Assembly: GCF_036669915.1 (NCBI RefSeq) | Contig: NC_089313.1 | Span: 10,330,511 to 10,394,510, forward strand | Direction of reading: 5' to 3' | From: Pocillopora verrucosa | Lineage: Eukaryota; Cnidaria; Anthozoa; Scleractinia; Pocilloporidae | DNA length: 64,000 nt | Shown: positions 13,174-24,880 of the stretch, piece by piece | How the letters are laid out: the number at the start of each line of letters is the position of its first letter | How positions within the stretch are numbered: position 1 is the first letter of the stretch | Program-made: the position numbers and the translations under genes | Notes under the pieces: generated by a model | The model's input: only the letters and a program-made list of their open reading frames with translations | What the model was told of the DNA's origin: nothing | The model's database searches: none

Positions 13174-15541
13174 TTACACGACAGCTTGGCTTTCTGTGAT
13201 AGAGGCCTCTACATTGTGGTGTCCTGTTTCTGTGGGTAGATTTGTTTCCGTCTCACTGCTTGATACGCTGAGAATGTCTTCTCTTGACTCCTTGATGTCC
13301 AAATGACCGCCTAATGGAAAGAACGACCGACACGGTTATTAACGGGCCGCACGGGTAGACCAGAAGAAAACTCACATTTGGTGATAAAGGAGATTATGTC
13401 CAGTTCGAAATCGGATTAATTTGCACCGGCTTTATTTGGTTGGAGTAGGAATATATAGCCGAAAAAGGTGTGGCTTACAGGGTATTACAACGAGTCATAC
13501 AGCAAACAAAGTTAAAAAAAAATCTACTCGAAAAGGGTTTGTGTAATTTGTATAATTAACTCATTCATTCTCAATTCCAAACCTTCGGTATTAAAGCATC
13601 ATATAGTTTCCATTTTCAGTAATGGTCGGAGATTCTAACTTTGGTCTTTGAATTCCGTACAGTTTGTATATCTTTACATTTTTATCCACCGTTCTAAAAA
13701 CGCAGAAAAAATTAAAGAGAGTCGATAAAATTTACCTTTTGTTGAGCAGCTCCGTGTGATGCGATATATTAAACCAGCTTTCTTACGATAAAGGACCGCT
13801 TCAAAAACCATATACAACAAGACAAACTCTCCTATGAATAATATCACGTAAAACTCTTGGCGAAGTCCATCTGAAATGACAAATTGTTATATAACAAAGT
13901 TATTCAACCTTAATTACTTACAAGGATTAGTCCTTTAAATTCAACCTTTTTAAATCAGGAATATGCGGGGGAGGGGCAAGGGGGTAGGGGTAGGGGTAGG
14001 GGTAGGGGGTGCGGGTTTGAGGGATGAGGGGAAGAGGGGTATTACTTGCAAGGGTTTGAGATGAATGAAGAATTTTGCCAGAAACATTCGAGTAAGTTTT
14101 CTGAACCTTTTTTGTCAGATTTTTATGCACTCTCTCTTAAAGAAGGCACTACTTTAACAAATTTACTTACCTTTTGAGTGAGGTTTGGGAGATGACAGTT
14201 TTCCTACTGCTGGAGGCATCACTTTAGTAGTGCACTTACAAGTCTCTTCATCCACTCGCTTTTGTTTCCTGGCACAGTTTTTGTACCTTCTGTCTTTGCA
14301 AACACATCCACAAGCTTCTTTATTCCATACCTGAAAAAGGAAAATTAAATGGAATTTTAAGCTCATCATGAATTTGTACACCCGTACAAACTAAGTTTTT
14401 ACTTCGCGGCTTTACGTACTGTCTTACCTATTCGTCTCTGTAAAATATGTGTCAAATATTTCAGCTTCATTATTTAGAGCAATGAATATTTCACAAGTAT
14501 CAAATTTCCGAATTTCTTCCAACTCAACAGAAATTCGCTATGATATTACCTTATTCGGACCACAGGATTGAGGCTGCTTATTGCACACACATCGACACTG
14601 AGCTCTACTCCAAGTCATTCCTGCCCCACACGGAACCGATGGTCTGTCTCTGTTTCTGCACTGGCACTGACATAGGTCTGGTTTCCATTCCTCTAATTCC
14701 AAGTCACAATCTTTCGGGCCGTGGACGCATTCACATCCACAACGCGTGTGATTTTTCACTTGTGTAGTCCGCATTTCATCGGTACCCACCACTTGCACAG
14801 TGACAGACACTTCATCGTACTCAAGTGGAATGCATGATTTTACCGAAGGCTGAATATGGTCACATGATCCGCCGCATTGATGAAGCTTCACAAAGTAGGG
14901 GAAAAATTTGAATTCTGGATCGTCTATAGGCACTAAAGTCGGTCGTGGTCTGCAGAGTTCGTTGCCTAAGCGAACTAGGAGTAAACAAAAAGCTAATTTC
15001 AATACCTTGATACATAATAGTTAATTATTGCCTTGGCAACTAACATTAACTTTCTTTTATTGTTCCATCCTCAAACAGTCAAATTCTGCCGATGTCTTCT
15101 CTACCTCATGTCAACCCTTACTTTTAATAGACGCGATTTTCACCTTTAGGGCACCATTCTTCACCTAAATATTACAATCTCTTGTCTTCACCTTATAACA
15201 AATCTTTCCTTCTTCACCCTTAGGCTCTTAGATCCTTTGATTATTTAGTAATCTTAATTGGAAAAATTCTATATTATAGAAGTCTACCAAGAGTATATCA
15301 TTTTATATTCTCTTGAGTCTACTTAAATTGTGTGGTGAAAAGGTCAGTCGTGTTCATAAAGTTATATTAAATTTGGTTTAGGAAGTGGCTACTTTCTTGA
15401 AACAGTGGAAATCATTGGAAAGCTGCCCTCATTGTAGATGGCGGAGCTAGTGGACTAAAGAGTCGAGAACAAGATTTTCACATAAGTACCTGCATGTCCC
15501 AGTAGTGGAAGGAGAAGGATTATACCGATTGATTCTTGCAT
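13174..15541 (-). CDS. VEGF/PDGF-like gene B, membrane-anchored with acidic TM helix (302 aa)
   Basis: Exons in coding order: 15541-15490, 14974-14550, 14330-14171, 13870-13736, 13310-13174. All junction phases agree (1, 0, 1, 1). The signal peptide is MQESIGIILLLPLLGHA. The knot domain has C25, then P-Y-F-V-K-L-H-Q-C-G-G-S-C (C51, C55), K-S-C-I-P-L and N-H-T-R-C-G-C-E-C. C-x-C-x-C segments follow (C-Q-C-Q-C, C-R-C-V-C, C-G-C-V-C, C-K-C), resembling the Balbiani-ring-type repeats of VEGF-C and insect PVFs. The helix at 219-240 contains E227 and E236 within G-E-F-V-L-L-Y-M-V-F-E. A Ser/Thr/Glu-rich tail ends ITESQAVV. Compared with C-E, the intron before the first W-x-x-x-C-x-C-x-C segment is absent, so exon 2 is longer. 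Nearest paralog in the array is gene E. Confidence 0.85.
13975..14012 (+). repeat. (GGGGTA)n G-rich tract
   Basis: Four GGGGTA units flanked by further G runs, in the intron between exons 3 and 4 of gene B. It is telomere-like but not exact TTAGGG. It could form a G-quadruplex on the plus strand, which is opposite to the gene's sense strand. Confidence 0.75.
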
Positions 15542-18500
15542 GTTTTGTCGTTGTTTCCTTGTCTGATTAATGCAATCTCTGCAAAGAGGTGTCAGAAGTA
15601 AGGTAAGAGAATCATATGCGTTCAAATTGCAATGGACATTTTGTACAATCTTTACGAACGAAAAACAGAGCCCCCCAGGTCTATTTGGGTTACACGAACT
15701 ACAAATTCTTCTGTAATTAAGATAATAAATCTTAACTACAACACATTACTCACCATAAATTTGGGTTTCTACAGGTAGATTTTTGCGGTGTATGGGCCAC
15801 AGAATTACCCTGACAGTGTCTCAAGTACCAAACTGTTCCCGTCGATTAATTTGCGGCCTTTTAAATCGAAGAAAGTAAATGAAACCGGGTTGGGTTTTGG
15901 GAGTAGGATATCCCGTGTCATCCATTTAAAGACAACGCCGCCGCATTCCTAGACTTAATGCGTACTTCCACGTACGTATTTCTCGAACTTTCCTGACCTC
16001 AGTTTGTATAGAGCTCTAGAATGATCATCACTCCAACATCACCGTAAGAATTACGACAAACCGACAAAGCAACGCTTTAGGGAGAAAATTCATAGAGCGC
16101 AAGCTTTTCGTGAGACGCAATGAGAATTTGTTTGCGGTGTATTTTTCCAACTTTTCTTGTCCTAGCCACTTCAACGATTTTAGAAATTTCCTCGGCGGAA
16201 CTACGCAACATACACATTGTGGTAACATCTACGAATGACTCATCCAGAAAAGGATATTCTTGAATCGCGGGGAAATGCAAGAGGTACACTTACATTCTAT
16301 GAGTAGCTTAAATAGAAAGTATCAGACAAAAACAGATCAAAAGCTAAAAATTATCCTCGTGCGTCACACCTAGACTTTCATGCGAGATCTTGAAGTGATA
16401 GCTTTATTTGTAACATAATGCCAATATGAAATCTATGAACTGACCTTTAGTACAAGGAAAAACGCTTATGGCAACCGAAAGCATGCCAAATTTGGATCGT
16501 GGGAACAAAGGAAGGATATTTCATTTCGATAACAACACAAACAAACCCAAACAATAAATAAATAAAATAAAATAACAACGATACAACTAAGAAGTAGTTT
16601 CCTATCCTTCTATGATCAAAATAAGATCAAGATCGCTAGCACTTATCCGCCACTAGGTAACAGTTTTTTAGTTTCATGATAGATTTAAATCTTGTATTTG
16701 ATGTTGAGTTCAGTCTTTCCACAAATGGAAAATAATCCTGCTTTGGTTTGAAATTATGATTTGTAATGTATCCTCTGTGGCTTTCTTTGCAAAGAGGACC
16801 TACCCCTTCTAATGAAAAGTGTTTTCGGCAAACATTCTTGTCGCTTTTTAGTCTTCTTCCGCCCTTTTTCTGCGAGGCGTTTTCAATTTGCGTCATTCTG
16901 ACGTCATGGGAGCAAAGGTGAGATAAAATTAGTTCAGCTGTCGAATGATTGACAATTTCTTATAAGTGGGCTTTCGATCAAAACTTTTAAAAATGTTCTG
17001 TTCAGTGGAACAAAAAATTTGTCAAGAATTACGAAGAATTGAAAAGAATTGCAAGAATTAAAATTTGCAGAATTACATGTTCATGTCATCGCCTTTAGGT
17101 GTGTTAAATATGAGTCGTCTAAATTATAGGGAATGGTTGTGATTCACAATTACAACCTTGTGTCCTAAGATTGTCGCAAAAACACACAAAGGGTGCACTT
17201 TATGAGGTAATATTGAATCCGATGGCCATGAGATAAAACTCGTAAGGTTTTTCCGGACAATGAAAGAAATAGAAACTCGCACTCTCGCGATATTGAGTTT
17301 ATTCTGACCCCACATGGGATCTCGCGAATCGTTGTCATAATTAGAAACAAATATTACAAAATTAGTTTGAACCTTAAACTTAGGGATTCAATATCACGCC
17401 TGGTTACATGAAGTTCCAGTTTGGGGGGTTGTTGTATACAAGAAGGCCTCGGGGTGATAGATTGGGGGCGTATGTTTACTCTCATTCGGTAGATCTTTTC
17501 CTAAGCGTCGATACTCATTGTGCAACGTGGGCTACATATATTTTGCATAATTAAGTTTTCATTGATTTCCTCTGTAACCTTTTTCGAGATTCGATTGTGA
17601 ACTGTAATTATCTCTTGATGCAATAAGATGACAGATTGTTGTATTATGAGTCAGCTTTTCCTTATCTTTCAAATCCGTTTTGACAACCGGCCCTGGTCTC
17701 TTTTGTTCATTTGATAGTATTTTAGGGGATGCAACCGAATCTAAGCCGGCAAGAAAGGTTGCTTCCTTCGGCACGAAGTTCTGGTTAGCCCATTAACTAC
17801 ATACTGACCTCAAAAGTACAAAAAAACAGGTGCTTCTAGCATTAATGAAATAACAAGGCAATTAGAGAAGAACTGAGTTTTATTACTGAGAAAACTAAAT
17901 TGGATAATGATACTTTTATCATCCTGACATCCCAAAAGTTGGGTTACTTTATTAACGTGCTTTACGAAACACTACAGATTTCTTTTCACAGAAAAGAGGA
18001 GAACTGGCAGTCAAGTATACCAATCAATTACTTACTAATGTAAAAATGTCCTTATTGATATCACCCATTACTTATCCCACTGACAATTATTTGATGACAT
18101 ATACTAGGAACAACTAAATTATCTAGAGTATGCTGAGGGGATACTTTCTGTAATGGTCTCCACAAGGATGCTCCTAATTTCAAAAGTTTCAAAAGTTGAG
18201 GCAGAGAAAGGGTAGGGATCCTACAACTCAGTTATTAATCTAAACAATTTGGTGGGTTGAGTGTTGGCAGTTGTCCTTTATATTCCCAGCTTTACTGCCT
18301 GTATACCAGTGGTACTCACTAGGTGCATGGGACCACAAAGGGGCATCCTTGAGAAAAATTATGTTAGTTTCTCCATGCCTGGCAATTTTCAGAACTTAAC
18401 CTTAATAAAAAAATATGAGAATGATGTTCTAAGTTTCAATTACGACCAGCTAATACTCAAAGTATCAGTAGTACAATTTGGTATAAAATTAGGGTTAAAA

Positions 18501-18578
18501 CTTAGGTATGTTGGTTCTAAAAAATGTTGATTGAAGAAGAAAAGCCATCTTAAGTTTTTTTATACTTGAAGAGGTTTG
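15542..18578. other. Intergenic region between genes B and C
   Basis: About 3 kb, expected to contain the promoter of gene B and the 3' UTR of gene C. No further gene is supported. A minus-strand ORF at 16077-16289 has neither a recognisable domain nor clear splice signals. Confidence 0.5.
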
Positions 18579-21500
18579 TTAGACTGGTGTTTCAACCCTA
18601 ACACCAGCATTTTCACAGCTCTGACCAACAGATTCTGCAAGTGAATAAAAAGAATGATAATCAGTCAGTAAGTTAATGAGAGGAAATGGAATCACGATAT
18701 GATTATATTATCATTGTGTGTAGGCTTAAAAACAGTGATCATGGTACATATTGATTAATGATGTCAGTGAAGTGAAAGCACAAGGAAACAACAAGAAATT
18801 AGATAGAAAAATGAAGAGATTTAGTAATAATAGAGCAACCTCAAATTTGAGGTGTCAGCTCCATTCCATAACCCTATACCCTCCTAACATTGATATCTAT
18901 ATTCTCCATACTGTTCTATTTCCTCTGGTACTGACAAGGAAAATTTGTTTGATCATAAAAAGCTTCAAAATTGGTGATCATTTCCTTTTTCCTCATGACC
19001 TTCATGTTTGATTTTAATGGTGATACTTTGAGGAGAAATTAGATGCCAGTCACTCTAAGGGATTGAAGAGTTAATAATTAACCATACCAGCACTACTGGT
19101 TGACTCATTCAGTTTTCCAGAGGATCCAAATGTAGAATAAGCTGAGCGGTACCAAAGGTAGGTAATTAAACATATAATCACTACTATTGCAAGAGCAAGA
19201 AAAACAGCAAGGACTTTGGATTCTACATAGGTCATGAACCCTGTAAGAAATAAAAAACTTCCATTACAAATCATGAATAAGCAAGAATTCCCACAACTTT
19301 GGTTTCTTTCATAGATCTATAAAACCATTGACAATGTTAAGCCCTAGGATGGATGAGCAGAGTTGTTAAGGGTGGTAAGAAGGGGTGGAAGGGGGCCATG
19401 ACCTCAACTCCTCATATTTCAGACACTATTTTCTGAAATTGCCCCAATCTTTTATGGTTATGTGAGGCCCATTGAAAGTAAAGATTTTCCAGAGGGAAAT
19501 ATTTTCATAGGTATGTATAGAAGATACCATCCAAACCAACCCCTAGTCCCTTCAAGAAGACATTATTTCTCCATTCCAACTATAAGCTGGCCCTATTTTC
19601 ACTTACCAGGTCGTGGTGCTGTTGATTTCATTGGATCTTTACATGCACATGTTTTAGGATCCATCAACTTGTTTTCAGCCTTACAATGATGTTCATAAAA
19701 TGATGTGCAAACACAGGAACATTTCTTCTTATTCCACTTCTGTGTGAAGCGCAACAAAAATAATATATTTTTAGGTTACTTCAATCAATCAGTCAGTTAG
19801 TAATAACCCATTCAAGTATGAACTACACAAGTAAATTTTAGTCAAGTACTCCCCTATTTATTTCCCTTTCCATTTCATGTTCATCTCAGTTGTTAACCCG
19901 TAATAATTGATTATAGGTGTGGGCTGTTTTAAAAGGATTTTGGCTTCCAGTTTGCAACTGACCATTCTTCATTTATTCATTTAATAATTGGTTTAATGTG
20001 TACTCCCAAAAAAGTATTTAAACTTTAAACTAATTCCTCCTGTGTAACAATCCTTGTGGGTAGAGTGACCAAGATTTTGCTTTACCAACAACTCGTGTAA
20101 GTGTTGCATGACCCATTTAACATTGTGAAATAATGGAAATACTAGTCAATTCACCACCTTATTACCTTTTCAAGCGGACAACGTTCATGTGTGTTGCATT
20201 CATATCGACAGAGATGGTTATTCCACCTAGAAGAATGGAAAAATGTCACAGAAATAAAATTTTCATTTAATCTACCGATAGGCTTCTAAGTGTGTCCTAA
20301 CTGAAATGCAAACAAATGATTGCAGAGGCAGAGCTTGTTGGGCTAGGGGTCTGAGAAGCACAATAAAATCTGAAATTAACAGATGCTTCTCTCTCTCCAC
20401 TGACTTTTTTGTGGTAAAATCACTCACCCAAAGCCCTTTTTTGGTTTCACGACATCGTCAGGCGGAGGCGAACGTGGATATAAACATTTGCATTGGCAGC
20501 TTTCGTCGTTCCATTCCTGCACTTTTAAATCACAATCGAGAGGACTTGCCTTGCACTCAGGGCCACATTTCGTGTGATTCTGTAGTCTTATTTGTGTCGA
20601 TAGTCTATTGGTAGTATCATAGACCGAAAATGTAACCTCCCTACTCTCTGTGACCACACATTTCTTGATGTTGGGGCTTTCGTACCCGTACGAGCCCTCG
20701 CACCGGTGGAGTCGTATGAAATATGGATAATATCTGTGGTGCGGTTCGTCCACTGCCACAGTCGAGAGGACTGGTGGATTGCACTCAACAGCAACAGGTT
20801 TGACAGCCGCTGAAAATGAACACAATCGAACGGTAATGCAAAATGTCTTGATCTTCCTCCCCCGCCCCGTATCTCCACTAAATAACACGATCAGCCCAGC
20901 AGAACCTGATCACATGTCTTGATCGAAATTTCTCAAGGGACTCGTCCATGAAGGGTTATTACCGGTTGAGGGATCTTTCGATGAATGAAATCAGAAAGCG
21001 AAAGTAAACGCCCCACTTTGAGTTTGTCTTGATCGAAGAAAGTTTTGAGCTTGATGCGTGGATGTTTGACCTTACTTATTTTTCTAGAGCCTCTAGATAA
21101 AGAAAATATATTGTATGATAGAATTGGTGACTTTTTTTACAGAAAACTTCTTTTGGTTGCTGAGAAAAATTCAGACAGGACGTAAACTCGGTGACTTAGG
21201 GTTTTCCCCGATAGCCGATAGCTTTTAAAATAACTTCCTAACACTTTGACTGCTTTTTCTTTGTCGTTTTTATCTACATATTCCCAATACAGTAGTATTT
21301 CATTGTTTGTTACATATTCTGTAACCAGGAATCAAACCGGAATTTAGCGGTCGATAGTAGTTTTATGAATCTGGCGTTGGTGACGAGGAATGAATAAATG
21401 AATGAACGAAAACAGTGCATCTATCACAAATAGCTTCATTACATCACCACAGGTGCAGACTTAATCATTAAGTATTGGGATTTTGAGAATGAAACAGTCA

Positions 21501-21602
21501 AGCTATGTGTGAGAATCGACACTTGGCAATTTACTCACCGGTACATTGAAATGCGGCTTGGGATAAAAGAAGAACAATTGTCCAAATTGAAAACTGCATC
21601 AT
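18579..21602 (-). CDS. VEGF/PDGF-like gene C, membrane-anchored, reduced knot, PDZ-type C-terminus (282 aa)
   Basis: Exons in coding order: 21602-21539, 20809-20428, 20226-20166, 19739-19607, 19240-19088, 18634-18579. Phases are 1, 2, 0, 1, 1. The signal peptide starts MMQFSIWTIVLLLSQ. The knot domain has C31, then P-Y-F-I-R-L-H-R-C-E-G-S-Y (C58, Y62) and N-H-T-K-C-G-P-E-C. VEGF C61 is thus Tyr and its partner C104 is Pro, so one of the three knot disulfides is missing as a pair. Two Cys-rich exons follow (G-W-N-N-H-L-C-R-Y-E-C and K-W-N-K-K-K-C-S-C-V-C), then a helix at about 223-242 without acidic residues, then a tail ending VRVETPV, a class I PDZ-ligand pattern. Reading through the last donor would give an alternative end ...GMVNY at 19071. 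Closest paralog is gene D. Confidence 0.85.
18860..19076 (+). repeat. Interspersed repeat, copy 1
   Basis: Recognised because 23965-24167 is the same sequence in inverse orientation. Shared blocks include CTAACAT.GATAT, ATTCTCCATACT, TACTGACAAGGA-AATTTGTTT, GGTGATCATTTCCT and GAGGAGAAATTAGATGC, ending in GAGTTAA. It lies in the intron before the last exon of gene C. Confidence 0.65.
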
Positions 21603-23909
21603 AGCTCTTGAATCCTTGTCCTGATGTGTTGTTATTCTCTGCGAGATCGGCGAATTCTCTACCCCCTATCCTTTAAAGCCAGGACCTGACTCACGTTCGA
21701 TTTGTAGGTCTTGGTTCATTGAAATGAAGTCGCGTCGTAATTACTAGGTTATTAAGTTTCAGTGATATGTAAATAGGTCACAAGACGAAGGCGGAACAAT
21801 ACAAGATGACAGGTTGACAATCGAGACTGATCAAATAAATACTGCCAGAAAATGAAAGTCTTTTGTATGGACTCAAAGGCTGAGACGGGGCTTTCCCCTG
21901 TTACTTAGAGGAGCGTGAGAAAAATTCTCTTCGATTACCCGTCGGAATTATTTCCATAACATGACGACATTTTACATCAATTAATCAGATTTCTCTTTTC
22001 AATCTTGACAGTACAGGAAATAAGGAAATAAAAGATAGACAGGATCGAAAGTCTACAAAATATTCCAAAGAGTTTTACGATCGTACATTCTTTTGAAATA
22101 ATTGATAGACATTCCTTTCTAACACCCACTCTCACACCCATTTTCTAAGAAAATCACTTGATACTAACACGTTTTTTCGTCGCATAAGAAGGCTTAGGGA
22201 TTCGATTTTAAGAGAGATAGCGGTTCTATTCCACCGGAAGTTGATGATATCGCTTCAAGCGGAAAGAAGAGAGAACGCTTTGCCGTGATACTAAATACCA
22301 CACTGTAGTGATTTCTGTTTGTGAATCCAACTCAAACGATCCTTTTTTATTTTTTTCCAAACCCTAGTCGTTGTTGTAGCTGATCAGCTTTGTGTGTATG
22401 ATCTTTCCGGTACTGCACTTAAAAGCGGATCATAAACGATCTTGTAAATAACTCTTGCCGAGGAATACAAGTTAAGTTACGAATTAAGTATTGATAAATA
22501 TACTAGTACACGTTAATTGTCACGAAATTGTCAGTGATTGGAATAGAGCGCGTGTTAGATTTCACAATTTGCAGACAAAGTAGGCAGTTCATTTACTTTG
22601 CGAGAGATGTTGTAATTGCACGCGTTTAGTCCGCTAAATAAGAAAGGAAAAGGTGTTTTAAATATAGGTCTATTACGATAGGTTTGTTTGGTATTTTACC
22701 ATATTCGTGATTTAAAAAAAAATACTAGCTTAGTTTAGGCGAATGAAGAGTTAAGTCAGAATTGTCAAGATTATTACATTGTGAAGCGTAAATCGTGGTG
22801 ATCAACGCAAATACACCTTGAAAAAGAAGATTGCTTACAGTCCTCTTCGATCGAGTTCACCAGCGACTGCAGAGTCTGTAGAGATTTCGCGACAACTCGA
22901 TGAGCAGGAATGAATTCACAGAAGTAGAATGGAGTTTAGAAAAAAAGAAAATGGTGCCTGATGTCAGGCTACCGTGCGTTTGGTAATAATACTAAGTATT
23001 CGCGAAGATTGCGGATCAGTCACTAATCCTAGCAACTTTTTCCCATAGCGCCCTGCTTTTGGGGGGTCGCCTTTCGGGATTCCAATCGTACCATACATGA
23101 AGGTTTTTCATTTTTCTGTTTCTTTTTTTAGCTCATGATGATGAAGTCATTTTATCAAAATTATAATAGCTTTTCGAGGTTTTAGTTTCTCATACATTCA
23201 TCAACATCATGTTATTACCACGACTATCTAGTATTCAGAGAGGAAAAAAAAATGGTTGTATCCGTTATTACCAGATTTTTGTTATTCCAGAGGTTATTTC
23301 TTTCAAGGTCAAAGTTTTGAGGGTTCGTTACTTTGGAGGATTTTCCATTCTCTGAATTGAGCCCTGTTTTTCGTAGGGTGGGTTCTATGTTCAGTAAAGC
23401 AATGATTAGTAACTAGAAAGGGGAACTGCAGGCTCTATCGTGAGACTACAAATGTTTCAGTTACAAATTCTTCACCTAATAGTCTTCAAATTCTTTAATT
23501 TCCATATTTATTGAATTTCTCATTTCCAGAGAGTCAGGGATTATTTACAGCTTCCTTTTGTTCACGTGTAGTTGGTAAATCATTTTTAAGAGGCACTTTT
23601 GAATCAATATAGCACCATGTCATAACCCAAAACATGATACAATTGTCTGAAAGTGGGTGCGACATTGCGTTGTGCTACTTTCAGTGATTCCTATTAGATG
23701 TCCCTAGCTATACTCTTATGTTCCGCATATAGACAATGATTATTTTTCCAAATTACCTCTTCTAGCTAAAAGATCTGACTAGTTTTTTTTTTAAATAAAT
23801 ACGATGCTAAAATACTAACAATGTTATCTTTATAACAATTTTAAAATGATCGTTGAAGGAGCTAGCTTGACCATGATTGGCAAGCCTTGTGCACGTGATT
23901 CCTTGGGTC

Positions 23910-24260
23910 ATGAACCCCATTCACGCCAAAGCTTACACATGTTTTACTGCTTTGTTGACCTTTCTACCCTCAGAGTGATTAGCATCTAATTTCTCCTTCC
24001 AATATCACCCTTGAAACAAACATTAAGGTCATGAGAATAGAGGAAATGATCACCAACTAAAGCAGCTCTTGATTATTAAACAAATTCTCTTTGTCAGCAC
24101 CTTGATAAATGTATAGTGAATGGTATGGAGAATAGGGATACTGATGCTAGGGGATAAAGAGTTAAATGCGGATTAAAATTTTCTTCTTCATAGAAGCTGC
24201 TTAAACTGATGTTTGTCGACGTCTAATTTAGCACATTGAAAATAGAGGCTAGTGACAACT
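23910..24260. repeat. Nested interspersed repeats
   Basis: The outer repeat shares its ends with 63798-63970: CCCATTCACGCCAAAGCTTA-ACATG on the left, and TTCTTCAT-G-AGCTGCTTAAAC through TTAGCACATT-GAAA-TA and GTGAC-ACTTGAA on the right. Here it is interrupted by an inverted copy (about 23965-24167) of the repeat at 18860-19076. The copy at the window's right end lacks the insert, so the insertion order can be read. Confidence 0.65.
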
Positions 24261-24722
24261 TGAATCCTACTAATCAAAAATTGGTTTAACTTACCACGTT
24301 TTACTGAGTACATTGGGTACAAGAAAGGGACAGATCCTAGCAAATAAATGAGCAAAGGCAAGCAAATATTACGTGTTATTAACACTACTCTCTCTGCCTC
24401 CAATTTGGGGGGATTAAATTGTATTTGTTGTTGAAATATATTATTTAAGAGTACACTCCTCATTTCATAGAGAGGGAAAAAACATCTGCCTTCATGTTAT
24501 TGACTTTTATATATAAAAAATCGCCTCTAAGCGATCTCAGCGAAATAGTTCAGCTTTTTCAAATTTGGTCAGTTACATATAAGTTCAGCTCTGTACCTGC
24601 GCAAATAAGGTGAGGAGAGCATATCAGCTCACTATCTATCATAAAAGATTTTAATCTCGACATCGAGATTAACTACTGAGCACATCCTATAGTTTTATTG
24701 TTATATTAGGGTCGAATGGGTC

Positions 24723-24850
24723 ATTACACTTCATCTTGTCTTTATGTGGATGTTTCTCTTTTGTTTCTTCTGTGGCATATCGTCCCCATTACACTTCACC
24801 TTGTCTTTCTGTGGATGTTTCTCTTTTGTTTCTTCTGTGGCATGTCGTCG
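24723..24850. repeat. 65-bp tandem duplication in gene D 3' UTR region
   Basis: Copies at 24723-24787 and 24788-24850 share ATTACACTTCA-CTTGTCTTT and GTGGATGTTTCTCTTTTG-TTTCTTCTGTGGCAT with a few substitutions. They lie 31 bp or more past the stop codon of gene D, so they are probably transcribed in its 3' UTR. Confidence 0.85.
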
Positions 24851-24880
24851 CTGAGATACTGGTATCCCTGAGGTATGGTT

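Larger units (their letters stand above)
21603..24880. other. Intergenic region between genes C and D
   Basis: About 3.3 kb. A CTTTAAAG-type AT box at about 21668-21675, some 70 bp upstream of the gene C ATG, could be a core promoter element; this is weak. The region nearest gene D holds the nested repeats at 23910-24260 and the 65-bp duplication at 24723-24850. No coding sequence is supported. Confidence 0.45.

Noticed and set aside
14975..15002. An alternative start (MKLAFCLLLVRL) for gene B inside the intron
   Set aside because: A CTCCTAG acceptor at 14975 and a phase-matched signal peptide exon at 15541-15490 fit the pattern of the other four genes. It could be a rare alternative start.
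24723..24850. A CRISPR-like array
   Set aside because: Only two directly adjacent copies with no spacer, in a eukaryotic 3' UTR.
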